A stretch of DNA of 64,000 nucleotides from Bordetella genomosp. 8 (GCF_002119685.1 NZ_CP021108.1:6103537-6167536); one strand, 5' to 3'. Shown: positions 33,293-41,584, counted from the stretch's first letter. The notes: generated by a model from the letters alone, not told the origin. Numbers and translations: made by a program.

Positions 33293-35205
33293 GCGGCGCG
33301 TTTGCGCGAGCCGTAGTGCAGGCGCTTGAGGTGGATCAACAGCAGTGAAATAGCGGCGGGCGTGACGCCGGATATGCGCGCTGCCTGGCCTATGGTCTCG
33401 GGCCGATGCGCCTTGAGCTTCTGGCGCACCTCGAAGGACAGGCTGAGCACGGCGTCATAGTCCAGGTCCTCGGGCAGGCGTTGGCCTTCGTGCGCCATGT
33501 GCTTCTGCACTTCGTCCTGTTGGCGGGCGATATAGCCGGCGTATTTGACCTGGATCTCCACCTGCTGGGCGGCGTCGCTATCCGTGAGCCCCGGGCCGCC
33601 CACGAGATTGCCGTTCGGCAGCGTGGCGGTCATCAGCGCCTGGTAGCTGACATTGGGACGCTTCAACAGGTCTGATAGTGAGTACTCACGTTCAATCTGC
33701 TGGCCGAGCAGTGGCTCAGCCACTTCCTGTGGCAGATTCCGCGGCGTCACCCAGGTCGTCCGCAAACGCTGGACTTCCGCGTCGACGGAATCGCGTTTAC
33801 GTTGGAAGGCTTCCCAACGGGCGTCGTCGACCAAGCCGAGCCTGCGGCCTGTTTCGGTCAACCGCAGGTCCGCATTGTCTTCGCGCAAGCTGAGTCGGTA
33901 TTCCGCCCGGGACGTGAACATGCGGTAAGGCTCGGTGACCCCGCGCGTGATCAGGTCGTCCACCAGCACACCCAGGTAGGCCTCGTCGCGGCGAGGCGTC
34001 CACCCTTCCCTGTCCTGGGCCGCCAGCGCGGCGTTCAAGCCCGCCAGCAATCCTTGCGCGGCGGCTTCCTCGTATCCGGTGGTGCCATTGATCTGGCCTG
34101 CGAAATAAAGGCCAGAAATAGCACGGGTTTCCAGCGTGGACTTGAGGCCACGCGGATCGAAATAATCGTATTCGATCGCGTAGCCGGGCCGCAGGATGTG
34201 CGCGTTCTCCAATCCCGGTAGGGAATGGATCAATTCCAGTTGCACATCGAATGGCAGGCTGGTGGACACTCCATTGGGGTAGACCTCGTGGGTGTCCAAT
34301 CCCTCCGGCTCCAGAAACACCTGATGGGAAGTCTTGTCGGCGAACCGGTGGATCTTGTCTTCGATGGACGGGCAGTAGCGGGGACCGATGCCTTCGATGA
34401 CGCCGCTGTACATCGGGGACCTGTCCAGGCCGCCGCGGATGATGTCGTGCGTGCGGGCATTGGTGTGCGTGATCCAGCACGGGAGCTGACGCGGATGCAT
34501 CGCCGCGTTGCCCATGAAGGAAAACACCGGGATAGGGTCAAGGTCACCGGGTTGTTCCTCCAGCACGCTGTAGTCGATGGTCCGGCCATCGATGCGAGGA
34601 GGCGTACCGGTCTTCAGGCGGCCTTGCGGCAGCTTGAGCTCCTTCAGGCGCTGGCCCAGCGTCGTGGCGGGCGGATCCCCCGCGCGCCCGGCTGTGTAGT
34701 GCTGCAGACCGACATGGATCAAGCCGTTCAGAAAAGTCCCTGCGGTAAGGACCACTTTCCTGGCGCGGAATTTCAGGCCAATCTGGGTGACGGCGCCCAC
34801 AACCCGGTCACCTTCCACCATCAGATCGTCCACGGCCTGCTGGAACAGCCACAGATTGGGCTGGTTCTCCAACCGCGCACGGATGGACTTGCGGTATAGC
34901 ACCCTGTCCGCTTGCGCCCGCGTCGCGCGGACGGCCGGTCCCTTGGAGCCGTTGAGTATGCGGAACTGGATCCCCGCCTCGTCCGTGGCCAGGGCCATCG
35001 CACCGCCCAGGGCATCGATCTCCTTGACCAGATGCCCCTTGCCAATGCCGCCGATGGACGGATTGCAGGACATCTGACCCAGGGTCTCGATGTTATGGGT
35101 CAGCAATAGGGTCTTGGCGCCGCTGCGGGCCGACGCCAATGCCGCTTCCGTGCCGGCGTGGCCACCACCTACAACGATGACGTCAAACTCGCGGGGATAA
35201 TCCAT
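33289..35205 (-). CDS. mnmG: tRNA uridine 5-carboxymethylaminomethyl modification enzyme MnmG
   Basis: A 638-aa FAD protein (GidA) that works with MnmE to modify the wobble uridine of several tRNAs. The FAD loop is [19 protein letters not shown], followed by [20 protein letters not shown], and the C-terminal helical MnmE-binding domain ends with [21 protein letters not shown] start at the ATG at 35205, giving [11 protein letters not shown] as in relatives; an upstream ATG at 35229 lies almost at the predicted transcription start. First gene of the mnmG-rsmG-parA-GNAT-parB-asparaginase operon. Confidence 0.97.
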   Translation of the reverse strand: MDYPREFDVIVVGGGHAGTEAALASARSGAKTLLLTHNIETLGQMSCNPSIGGIGKGHLVKEIDALGGAMALATDEAGIQFRILNGSKGPAVRATRAQADRVLYRKSIRARLENQPNLWLFQQAVDDLMVEGDRVVGAVTQIGLKFRARKVVLTAGTFLNGLIHVGLQHYTAGRAGDPPATTLGQRLKELKLPQGRLKTGTPPRIDGRTIDYSVLEEQPGDLDPIPVFSFMGNAAMHPRQLPCWITHTNARTHDIIRGGLDRSPMYSGVIEGIGPRYCPSIEDKIHRFADKTSHQVFLEPEGLDTHEVYPNGVSTSLPFDVQLELIHSLPGLENAHILRPGYAIEYDYFDPRGLKSTLETRAISGLYFAGQINGTTGYEEAAAQGLLAGLNAALAAQDREGWTPRRDEAYLGVLVDDLITRGVTEPYRMFTSRAEYRLSLREDNADLRLTETGRRLGLVDDARWEAFQRKRDSVDAEVQRLRTTWVTPRNLPQEVAEPLLGQQIEREYSLSDLLKRPNVSYQALMTATLPNGNLVGGPGLTDSDAAQQVEIQVKYAGYIARQQDEVQKHMAHEGQRLPEDLDYDAVLSLSFEVRQKLKAHRPETIGQAARISGVTPAAISLLLIHLKRLHYGSRKRAA

Positions 35206-35239
35206 GGTACTGAAGAGGTGAAAGAGCATTCAAGCCGCA

Positions 35240-35245
35240 ATTATA
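35240..35245 (-). promoter_or_regulatory. mnmG operon -10 element
   Basis: A perfect TATAAT on the minus strand, 35 bases upstream of the mnmG start. No good -35 is found at 16-18 bases; that position is next to and partly covered by parS1 (35266-35281). ParB could thus compete with RNA polymerase here. Confidence 0.6.
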
Positions 35246-35265
35246 GAGGCTGACGACCCTACGAG

Positions 35266-35281
35266 TGTTTCACGTGAAACT
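35266..35281. promoter_or_regulatory. parS site 1
   Basis: TGTTTCACGTGAAACT matches the bacterial parS consensus (TGTTNCACGTGAAACA) at all but the last base. It lies 20 bases upstream of the mnmG TATAAT. Confidence 0.95.
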
Positions 35282-35327
35282 CCCGGCCCGGCACATGGTA
35301 GGCGCGTTAGTTAGATGCCGGGCACAC

Positions 35328-35343
35328 TGTTCCACGTGAAACA
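35328..35343. promoter_or_regulatory. parS site 2
   Basis: TGTTCCACGTGAAACA fits the TGTTNCACGTGAAACA consensus at every defined position. Confidence 0.95.
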
Positions 35344-35406
35344 GTCATCGGTTAGCTATCGCTGTCTGATTCGGCGGACATCAGGAAGATAGAAGCGCTG
35401 CGTACA

Positions 35407-35422
35407 TGTTTCACGTGGAACA
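35407..35422. promoter_or_regulatory. parS site 3
   Basis: TGTTTCACGTGGAACA, one change from the TGTTNCACGTGAAACA consensus in the right half-site; it is the mirror image of site 2. Confidence 0.93.
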
Positions 35423-35676
35423 CGCAGGCATAGCAAGCTTCCGGCCATTCCATTGTATGGACCTAGATACTTGACTGCTCATACCAGCCAGAGGCCTGCA
35501 AACTCGCTAACGTCCACACACTAAGCGCGGGGCGTGTCTCCTGGATTGTTGGCAGCGATGCCCCACCCTTCCGCCCGAATGATGCGGCCGGAACCCGCGT
35601 TCAACACCACGAGGACCAGGCCGGGTAGAACGATCTGCCGGACACATCAGCCACGACGCCCAGGCGTTTGTGCTGA

Positions 35677-35692
35677 TGTTTCACGTGGAACG
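35677..35692. promoter_or_regulatory. parS site 4
   Basis: TGTTTCACGTGGAACG, two changes from the TGTTNCACGTGAAACA consensus, both in the right arm. It lies 255 bases beyond site 3 and is probably the weakest of the four. Confidence 0.85.
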
Positions 35693-35887
35693 TAGATCGG
35701 TCTTCCTAAGCCGTTTGATCCAAGGCCGTACTCCTTCCGCACAAAATGGAGGAGAGAAACGTCGCTAACTTGCAGACCACGCGGGTTGATCCAAGCTGCT
35801 ATCAACCGCTGGGAAGTCGCCAGGAACGACGAGCCGCCGCGCCGCAGCAGCCCGACTGGCGCTGCGCGAAGACGCTCGGACCACGAC

Positions 35888-35896
35888 CTATCCACA
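35888..35896 (+). promoter_or_regulatory. DnaA-box-like 9-mer
   Basis: CTATCCACA, one mismatch to TTATCCACA. Confidence 0.5.
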
Positions 35897-36147
35897 GATG
35901 TACCCACAGCCCCGACGCGCACTGCGTCGGCGTCCTGCATGCTGGGGATAGTTTTGTGAACAACCGTCATCGACGGGCGCGAGGAATTGCGGACGCCTTC
36001 ACGTCATTCGGCAAAAGGGGTGTGAAACCTACAAAAACCGGGGGAAAAAGGGGCGCGTATCTACAGGACGATATAAAAACTACCGATAGTGGCCACTTTG
36101 AGAGACAAACCGCATGATCGAGGCGGCCCGCCGCCGTCTTCGATATC

Positions 36148-36156
36148 TGTGTATAA
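36148..36156 (-). promoter_or_regulatory. DnaA box (TTATACACA)
   Basis: TGTGTATAA on the plus strand, i.e. TTATACACA on the minus strand, matching TTATNCACA. Confidence 0.65.
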
Positions 36157-36239
36157 CCCTGCGTCGAGGCGATGTAGCCGTACCCGAAGATGGGACGCGG
36201 GACCAAATGCCTACGCAATACGCGCTATCTATCCCAGGC

Positions 36240-36248
36240 TTATCCACA
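36240..36248 (+). promoter_or_regulatory. DnaA box (perfect)
   Basis: TTATCCACA, a perfect R-type box, followed four bases later by the weaker TTATTCACT (36252-36260) in the same orientation. Confidence 0.75.
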
Positions 36249-36302
36249 GGGTTATTCACTGCACAAAACATAACGCCCCGGCTGCCTATAGCAACCAGGG
36301 CG

Positions 36303-36324
36303 ATAAAAGGCCAGCGGGGCTGGC
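36303..36324 (-). terminator. Terminator downstream of cspA
   Basis: On the minus strand GCCAGC-CCC-GCTGGC is followed by CTTTTAT, a short stem with a T-rich tail about 50 bases after the cold-shock gene stop. Confidence 0.6.
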
Positions 36325-36374
36325 ACCGCGCTAGGCGGTCCTAATAAGTTGAGTACGGTCTGGAACTGTACGAC

Positions 36375-36581
36375 CTAGAGCGGACGGATGTCAGCAGCTT
36401 GAGGACCTTTGGGGCCGTCCTTGACTTCGAACTCCACATCCTGGCCTTCGTTCAAGCTGCGATAGCCACGTCCCTGGATCGCCGAAAAATGCGCGAAGAC
36501 GTCGACACCGCCGGCGTCAGGGGTGATGAACCCATAGCCCTTGTCGGCGTTGAACCACTTCACTTTGCCCTTCTGAACCAT
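36375..36581 (-). CDS. cspA: Cold-shock family RNA/DNA chaperone
   Basis: A 68-aa single OB-fold protein that melts RNA secondary structure. RNP1 is KGYGFITPD and RNP2 is VFAHFSAI, both in the expected places, and the start [15 protein letters not shown] is typical. A gap of nearly 400 bases before the divergent aminotransferase allows the long 5' leader seen in cold-shock genes, but I cannot map its promoter. The gene lies between the parS cluster and the duplicated origin-like modules. Confidence 0.95.
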   Translation of the reverse strand: MVQKGKVKWFNADKGYGFITPDAGGVDVFAHFSAIQGRGYRSLNEGQDVEFEVKDGPKGPQAADIRPL

Positions 36582-36973
36582 TTCTATAACGTCCTATAAA
36601 AACACAATGCTGTGCGCAGATGTGATTCAAGGACGCTGGCGCGAACGTGTTACGACCATATCGGGGTCCCGTTCAGCGGGTCCGGTACGGATAGGCCTGC
36701 AGCGAAACGAGACAGACACTCGACTTGAATACAACGGCGAAACGAGCATACTCAGCCGTCATGACAGGGACAAATAGTTGTTTACCCCTATGTCGTTTTT
36801 TTTTAACTTGGCTCACAAGTGCCTGAGTTCCGCTTCCCGGTAAAGCCATGGTATTCGCCGTCCAGGCCACCCTTGACGCAGCAGTTGGCGGCGATGGTGG
36901 GATACTTTCGGACCGACTTCCAGACCAATATCCAGACCAACCGCATCCACCTCACCTACCACCCTTTGCGACC
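36582..36973. promoter_or_regulatory. Divergent leader region cspA / aminotransferase
   Basis: About 390 bases without a gene. It should hold the cspA promoter and leader on the minus strand and the aminotransferase promoter on the plus strand. A nine-T run is at 36796-36804. The aminotransferase frame is open from 36848, but that part (rich in Pro, Asp, His) lacks family sequence. Confidence 0.45.
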
Positions 36974-38140
36974 ATGATCCGTTCCAAGCTGCCCGATATC
37001 GGCACCACCATATTCACCGTCATGAGCCGCCTGGCGATAGACCACAAGGCGATCAACCTCGGCCAGGGATTTCCGGACTTCAATCCCGATCCCGCACTGC
37101 TCGACCTGGTGACCAAAGCCATGGCCGATGGGCATAACCAGTACCCCTACATGCCCGGGGTGGCGCCATTGCGCCAGGCAATCGCCGAGAAGACGCAGAA
37201 GCTGTACGGGCATGCCTACGATGCCGAAACCGAAATAACCGTCACCAGCGGCGCTACAGAGGCCTTGATGGCCACTATCCTGGCCGCGGTGAACACCGGC
37301 GACGAGGTCGTCGTAATCGAGCCCTGCTACGACTCCTACCTGCCGGGTATCCGCTTGGCCGGGGGCACCGCGGTGCCCGTACCCCTACGTGCTCCGACGT
37401 CCGATGACCCTTACTATCGGATCGATTGGCAGCGGGTGCGCGATGCCATCACGCCGAAAACCCGCCTGCTGATGTTGAACTTCCCCCATAACCCCACGGG
37501 CGCCGTCCTGCAGGACGCCGACCTGGACGCGCTGGAAGGCATCGTTCGGGACACCGGCGTGCTGCTCGTGTCCGATGAGGTCTATGAACATATCGTTTTC
37601 GACGGCCGCGAGCATGCAAGCCTGTCCCGCCGACCCCTGCTGGCGGAACATGCCTTCGTGATCTCATCATTCGGCAAGACCTACCATACGACCGGGTGGA
37701 AGCTGGGTTATTGCTGCGCACCGCGTCATCTGACCGCGGAGCTGCGGAAAGTCCATCAATTCATGGTGTTCACGGTCCCGTCGCCGATGCAGTTCGCCTA
37801 CGCCGAATACATGCGCGATCCTGCCCCCTATTTGCAATTGCCGGCCTTCTACCAGGCCAAGCGGGATCGGCTGCACGCCGGACTCGCGCAGAGCCGGTTC
37901 CGGCCGCTTCCCAGCCCTGGCACTTTTTTCATGATGGCGGACTACAGCGAGATATCGGATCTGCCGGAAGCCGAGTTCGCCCGATGGCTGACGACGAAAC
38001 ATGGGGTAGCGGTGATTCCCATATCGGCCTTCTATCAATCTCCAGATGCGCCGGCGTCCAACCATAAGCTCATCCGCTTCTGCTTCGCCAAGCGGGACGA
38101 GACGCTGGACCAGGCGCTGGAACGCTTGATGGGGGTCTGA
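36974..38140 (+). CDS. Methionine-type pyridoxal-phosphate aminotransferase (YbdL-like)
   Basis: A 388-aa fold-type I class I/II aminotransferase. It begins SKLPDIGTTIFTVMSRLA and NLGQGFPDFNPDP, has the NFPHNPTGAVL motif, the PLP aspartate/tyrosine region VSDEVYEHIVFDG and the lysine in SSFGKTYHTTGWKLGY; the last resembles E. coli YbdL, a methionine aminotransferase, very closely. Start chosen at ATG 36974 (MIRSKLPDIG) on homology. A clear terminator follows. Likely role: transamination of methionine or its keto acid with an aromatic partner. Confidence 0.9.
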   Translation: MIRSKLPDIGTTIFTVMSRLAIDHKAINLGQGFPDFNPDPALLDLVTKAMADGHNQYPYMPGVAPLRQAIAEKTQKLYGHAYDAETEITVTSGATEALMATILAAVNTGDEVVVIEPCYDSYLPGIRLAGGTAVPVPLRAPTSDDPYYRIDWQRVRDAITPKTRLLMLNFPHNPTGAVLQDADLDALEGIVRDTGVLLVSDEVYEHIVFDGREHASLSRRPLLAEHAFVISSFGKTYHTTGWKLGYCCAPRHLTAELRKVHQFMVFTVPSPMQFAYAEYMRDPAPYLQLPAFYQAKRDRLHAGLAQSRFRPLPSPGTFFMMADYSEISDLPEAEFARWLTTKHGVAVIPISAFYQSPDAPASNHKLIRFCFAKRDETLDQALERLMGV

Positions 38141-38183
38141 CCTGTCGGCCGCTCGGATAGCCCAAGCAGGGCCCGGTCAACGC

Positions 38184-38209
38184 AAAGCAGCCCTACGGGC
38201 TGCTTTTTT
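38184..38209 (+). terminator. Aminotransferase gene terminator
   Basis: AAAGCAGCCC-TAC-GGGCTGCTTT, a 10-bp stem with a 3-base loop, followed by further T residues (TTTTTTATTT). A strong intrinsic terminator 44 bases after the aminotransferase stop; it also insulates the adjacent origin-like region from transcription. Confidence 0.9.
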
Positions 38210-38240
38210 ATTTGGGCAGTGGAGCGCGGCGCTGGATGCC

Positions 38241-38306
38241 ATCTCTTTTTCTCTTCTTTTCTTTTATATAAAAAGAATGGTGGTGATGGGTGTCTGTGGA
38301 TAACTG
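38241..38306 (+). other. Origin-like module A: AT-rich unwinding tract plus DnaA box
   Basis: 38241-38279 is almost pure T/A/C (ATCTCTTTTTCTCTTCTTTT then CTTTTATATAAAAAGAA), resembling the E. coli oriC 13-mer consensus GATCTNTTNTTTT. It is followed by a 21-mer (38286-38306) containing TGTGGATAA (38295-38303), the R1 box orientation next to the DUE as in E. coli. The 21-mer recurs exactly in module B, 616 bases away. Confidence 0.7.
38295..38303 (-). promoter_or_regulatory. DnaA box in module A
   Basis: TGTGGATAA, a perfect R box reading TTATCCACA on the minus strand. Confidence 0.8.
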
Positions 38307-38473
38307 GACAAGTTCAGATTTGCTTTTCCTGCCATGGACTTACGCTGGTTTTCCGGTGTGCGCTAGCCATGTTCTGCATGTAGGCTGAAGTTGAACAACT
38401 TTGCGCTCCAACCAAAAACAGGTGTTTGTTCGCTGGCCATCCACATCGTTTGCACAGCAGGCCGTCATAGCAG

Positions 38474-38482
38474 TTATGCACA
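38474..38482 (+). promoter_or_regulatory. DnaA box (TTATGCACA)
   Basis: Perfect match to TTATNCACA, 170 bases right of module A. Confidence 0.65.
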
Positions 38483-38858
38483 GGCCGTCTCGGGCCTAGC
38501 GTAAATCCGGCGGGTTAAACGCTGGCCGGCCGGGTGGGGATCGCTGCTCGTCATTCGCGTCGCTCCCGGCCTGGGGATGCCGGAGTGTGGTCGACGGCGG
38601 ACGCCCGAGCCGTGTCCTGAGTGTGGAACTACGGTGTCCAGGGGGCTTCAGGCGCGCGCCGGTGCAGGGAGGCTACCTGGGGCACTCCAATCGTCCTGTG
38701 GACCTCTGGACGTGGCCTTGGGCCCCGCTCAGCCTATTCCACGCCGGCAGTTGCCAGGGCTGCGTTGTACCAGCGCGCCGTCCGCTGCAGGGCTACGGAA
38801 AAGTCGGAGTTCCCTTGAGGTCTTTTGGCAGGGCCTCCCCCGGTGCCGGGTGAGGGAA

Positions 38859-38922
38859 GATCTTTTCATATCTTTTCTTCTATATATAAAGACTAATAAT
38901 AATGGGTGTCTGTGGATAACTG
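38859..38922 (+). other. Origin-like module B: AT-rich unwinding tract plus DnaA box
   Basis: 38859-38904 runs GATCTTTTCATATCTTTTCT then TCTATATATAAAGACTAATA; the first 13 bases match most of GATCTNTTNTTTT. Three TAA triplets sit beside the GGG spacer and the DnaA box, reminiscent of the DnaA-trio element. The 21-mer at 38902-38922 is identical to that of module A and carries TGTGGATAA at 38911-38919. Confidence 0.7.
38911..38919 (-). promoter_or_regulatory. DnaA box in module B
   Basis: TGTGGATAA, a perfect R box (TTATCCACA on the minus strand), followed by CTGCACAAC. Confidence 0.8.
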
Positions 38923-39240
38923 CACAACCATCGAAAAGCCCAACAATGACAAAGGCTTGGCGAGGTTTTTTTCTGTGCAGGACTTCTGTGTGGCAGTGGG
39001 GGAAAACATGAGCAACTTTTCCTGGCCGAGCAAAAGCGTCGCTTATGCCCAAGCCATCCACATGCTTCGCACACCGCTTGTTCATAGAGGATGTCCACAG
39101 CCAAGGGACGTTGATTACAGCTCTCCGTGGAACAGAGTTTCCAGTTTTAAGGGTTTACCCTAGTCGTCTACTGCGCAAAAATCTCACCATTCCAGCGGCA
39201 AGGCCGCCGAGCCCCTGGGGCTCTTATTCCGGAGAATGTC

Positions 39241-39522
39241 ATGAGAACCTTTGCGACTTCCTTGTTTCTCGTTTTCGCCCTGATCGGGGGCGGTGCGCAG
39301 GCCGGCCAGAACACGCTGGCGGCAGGCGGCGGATCGGACGATGCGGGCCAGACGATGCTGGCCAGCGGTGATGGCAGCGACGATGCCGGCCAGACAATGT
39401 TGGCCAGTGGTGACGGCAGCGACGATGCGGGCCAGACGATGCTGGCCACTGGCGGCGCTGACGACAATGGTCGGACCTTGCTCGCGACGGGCGGCGACGA
39501 CCAGACCACCCAGTTGGCCTGA
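39241..39522 (+). CDS. Small secreted protein with five 14-residue tandem repeats
   Basis: A 93-aa protein with a signal peptide (residues 1-21, probable cut after GAQA). The entire mature part is five consecutive 14-residue units (residues 21-90): the central two are identical AGQTMLASGDGSDD, the first is AGQNTLAAGGGSDD, the last two drift (AGQTMLATGGADDN, GRTLLATGGDDQTT). It is acidic, rich in Gly, Asp, Thr and Gln, with no cysteine or aromatic residue in the mature part. A GGAG ribosome site lies 6 bases before the ATG. I do not recognise a family. Regular Gly/Asp turns alternating with short QTMLA strands suggest a beta-solenoid or amyloid-like surface polymer; that is inference. Confidence 0.75.
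   Translation: MRTFATSLFLVFALIGGGAQAGQNTLAAGGGSDDAGQTMLASGDGSDDAGQTMLASGDGSDDAGQTMLATGGADDNGRTLLATGGDDQTTQLA
39301..39510 (+). repeat. Five in-frame 42-bp tandem repeats inside the small secreted protein gene
   Basis: The coding repeats are visible at the DNA level as 42-base units; units 2-4 are the most alike, differing at a few third-codon positions. Copy number could change by slippage or recombination without breaking the frame. Confidence 0.8.
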
Positions 39523-39568
39523 GGCCGATACGCCCTGAACTACAGGCTAGTGGCCTGGCGTTGACCGA

Positions 39569-40027
39569 TCAGGCATGGTTGAACGCTTCGGCGAATTCGT
39601 CGGAGAAGATGTCGGCGAGGGCAACCCGCAGCGCGGCGGCGCGTTCCGTACCGTACGCCGCTTCGAAACGGTTCTGTGCCTGGCGCCAAAGCCGGGTGGC
39701 TTCGGCCAGCTTGCGGCGCCCTTCGGGCGTCAATTGGACGCGGCGGCTGCGGCCGTCATATTCGTCGCGGATCTGCACCAGATACCCATCGCGCTCCAGC
39801 GGCTTGAGGTTGTGCGCGAGCGCTGACCGGTCCAGCACCATGGCATGCGCCAGTTCCGACATGGTCGGTGTGCCCGCGCGGTCCACATGAAGCAGGATCG
39901 ACCGTTGCGATACCTTCAAGCCGCAGGGCGCCAGCACGGTGTCGTAGAGCTGCGTCACCCGGCGCGTCGCCTTGCGCAAGGCGGCACCGTTGCATACGCC
40001 GGGGTCTTTGGAATCTGGTTTGGGCAT
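39569..40027 (-). CDS. MarR-family transcriptional regulator
   Basis: A 152-aa winged-helix dimer. The DNA-binding part is LKVSQRSILLHVDRAGTPTM, SELAHAMVLDRSALAHNLKP and LVQIRDEYDGRSRRVQLTPE. It is divergent from a MATE pump with a 183-base gap, the usual layout for a drug-responsive repressor of an efflux gene. Confidence 0.92.
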   Translation of the reverse strand: MPKPDSKDPGVCNGAALRKATRRVTQLYDTVLAPCGLKVSQRSILLHVDRAGTPTMSELAHAMVLDRSALAHNLKPLERDGYLVQIRDEYDGRSRRVQLTPEGRRKLAEATRLWRQAQNRFEAAYGTERAAALRVALADIFSDEFAEAFNHA

Positions 40028-40141
40028 GGCGGTCTGGAGGTGGAACGTCGTGCATCGCGATGGCGCGCATAATCGTGCGCCGGTCCCTATTCTATTCCTG
40101 TGGCGAATGGCTGTTCGCCGGCATCGTTGACCTTATGGGCG

Positions 40142-40172
40142 TATGCAAGTAAATTGCCCAGATAGTTGCATA
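40142..40172. promoter_or_regulatory. Candidate MarR operator
   Basis: TATGCAA (40142-40148) and TTGCATA (40166-40172) form a 7-bp inverted repeat 17 bases apart in the MarR/MATE gap; the right arm is part of ATAGTTGCATATG. Position and symmetry suit a MarR dimer. Confidence 0.4.
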
Positions 40173-40210
40173 TGCCAGTATAAGTCCAACCTCGCCGTCG
40201 CCGTGCCCAC

Positions 40211-41584
40211 ATGACAACCGCTACTTCCAGCAGCCCCGCTGCTGGCGCGAATCCTCGCCTGCAAGCCATGCTGCAGGCGCCGGTCGCCGCCACGCTCATC
40301 CGCTTGAGCTGGCCGAACATGTTGATGATGCTGGCGCAGTCGTCGACCGGCCTGATCGAAACCTGGTTCCTCGCCAAGCTGGGCACCGAGGTGCTCGCCG
40401 GTGTCGCGGTCGTGGTGCCGGTGCTGATGCTGATGCAGAACATGTCGCAAGGCGCCATGGGCGGCGGGATATCTTCCGCGATCGCACGTGCGCTGGGCGC
40501 GGGCCGCCGGGATGATGCCAATCACCTGGTGCGCCATGCGGTCGCGTTGAACGCCGGCATCGGCCTGGTGTTCACGGTCTTGCTCCTGTTATTCGGCAGG
40601 CAGTTGTACCACCTGCTGGGCGCGGATGGACCCGCGCTGGACGCCGCCACCGATTATGGCCACGTCGTCTTCGCCGGCTTGACGCTGATGTGGATGATGA
40701 ACGCCCTCGCGAGCGCGATACGCGGCACGGGGAACATGCTGGTCCCCGGCGCGGTCATCTGCGGCGGCGCCGTGTTGCTGATACCGCTTTCGCCCTGCTT
40801 GATATTCGGCCTGGGCCCGTTGCCGCCGCTGGGCGTGGTCGGCGGCGCCTGGGCGCTGGTGGTGTACTACGGCGCCGGCACCCTGATATTGGGTGCCTAC
40901 TGCCTGAGCGGCCGTAACCCGGCAAGGCTGGTGCGCGGCGGACTGCAATGGCGGATGATGCGCGGCATCCTGACGGTAGGCGGCTTCGCCTGCCTGAATC
41001 CGGTGCTCACCAATGCCATCATCGCGGTCACGGGCGCGTTGGTCGGCGCCTATGGCGGGACGGCGGCGCTGGCCGGCTATGCGACCGCGGCTCGCCTGGA
41101 ATATTTGCTGATGCCCCTGGCCTTCGGGCTGGGCGCACCCATGGTGGCCATGGTCGGCTCGAACATCGGGGCGGGACAACCGGAAAGGGCCAGGCATATT
41201 GCCATGGCTGGCGGCGCCATGGCGTTCGCACTGGCCGAAGTGGTGGGCTTGCTGGCCGCCACCTTTCCTTACGCATGGCTGCGCCTGTTCGGGACGGATG
41301 CCCATCTGCTCGAGGCCGGCGCGGCCTATCTCCGCTTGGTCGGGCCCTTCTATGGCTTCTTCGCGATGGGGTTTTCGCTGTACTTCGCTTCGCAGGGCGC
41401 CGGCAAATTGAAGTGGCCGTTGACCGCCGGCGGATTGCGGCTTTTTCTGTACGTTGGCGTGGGCGGCGCGGTACTGGCGGCGACCGGATCGCTGACCGCC
41501 TTCTATATCCTGGGCGCCATTGCGATGGTGACCTACGGACTTGTGGTGCTCTGGTCGGTCGCCGCGCGTACCTGGTTTCGCTAG
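40211..41584 (+). CDS. MATE family multidrug efflux transporter
   Basis: A 457-aa inner-membrane antiporter with about 12 hydrophobic segments in two similar halves. MATE landmarks include TLIRLSWPNMLMMLAQSSTG near the N-terminus, and GAPMVAMVGSNIGAGQPERA in the second half matching GATMLVGQNIGAGR-type loops. Such pumps export cationic drugs in exchange for sodium or protons. The divergent MarR gene probably represses it. Confidence 0.92.
   Translation: MTTATSSSPAAGANPRLQAMLQAPVAATLIRLSWPNMLMMLAQSSTGLIETWFLAKLGTEVLAGVAVVVPVLMLMQNMSQGAMGGGISSAIARALGAGRRDDANHLVRHAVALNAGIGLVFTVLLLLFGRQLYHLLGADGPALDAATDYGHVVFAGLTLMWMMNALASAIRGTGNMLVPGAVICGGAVLLIPLSPCLIFGLGPLPPLGVVGGAWALVVYYGAGTLILGAYCLSGRNPARLVRGGLQWRMMRGILTVGGFACLNPVLTNAIIAVTGALVGAYGGTAALAGYATAARLEYLLMPLAFGLGAPMVAMVGSNIGAGQPERARHIAMAGGAMAFALAEVVGLLAATFPYAWLRLFGTDAHLLEAGAAYLRLVGPFYGFFAMGFSLYFASQGAGKLKWPLTAGGLRLFLYVGVGGAVLAATGSLTAFYILGAIAMVTYGLVVLWSVAARTWFR

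Larger units (their letters stand above)
35206..36374. other. Gene-free region between mnmG and cspA: parS cluster and DnaA boxes
   Basis: 1.17 kb with no credible gene. It contains the mnmG -10 element, four parS sites (35266-35692), at least three DnaA-box-like 9-mers (35888, 36148, 36240) and the terminator of the cold-shock gene. Short frames such as the one at 35647-35970 (minus) have no family features. It could be part of oriC or a DnaA/ParB-controlled promoter region. Confidence 0.7.
38141..39240. other. 1.1-kb gene-free region with duplicated origin-like modules
   Basis: Between the aminotransferase and the repeat protein there is no convincing gene. The first 70 bases hold the aminotransferase terminator. 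Two AT-rich tracts, each joined to a perfect DnaA box within an identical 21-mer, lie at 38241-38306 and 38859-38922. Another perfect box is at 38474-38482, with 7-of-9 matches at 38437 and 39054 (both CCATCCACA) and 39091 (ATGTCCACA). A frame at 38577-39011 has no recognisable protein character. The layout is that of a replication origin. Confidence 0.75.

Noticed and set aside
35647..35970. 107-residue minus-strand frame in the parS region
   Set aside because: Contains parS site 4 in its sequence and has no family features.
38577..39011. 144-residue plus-strand frame within the origin-like region
   Set aside because: Compositionally random, runs through the AT-rich module and a DnaA box, no ribosome site or homology.
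39126..39146. CCGTGGAACAGAGTTTCCAG upstream of the repeat protein as a parS variant
   Set aside because: Lacks the CACGTG core and the symmetric arms.
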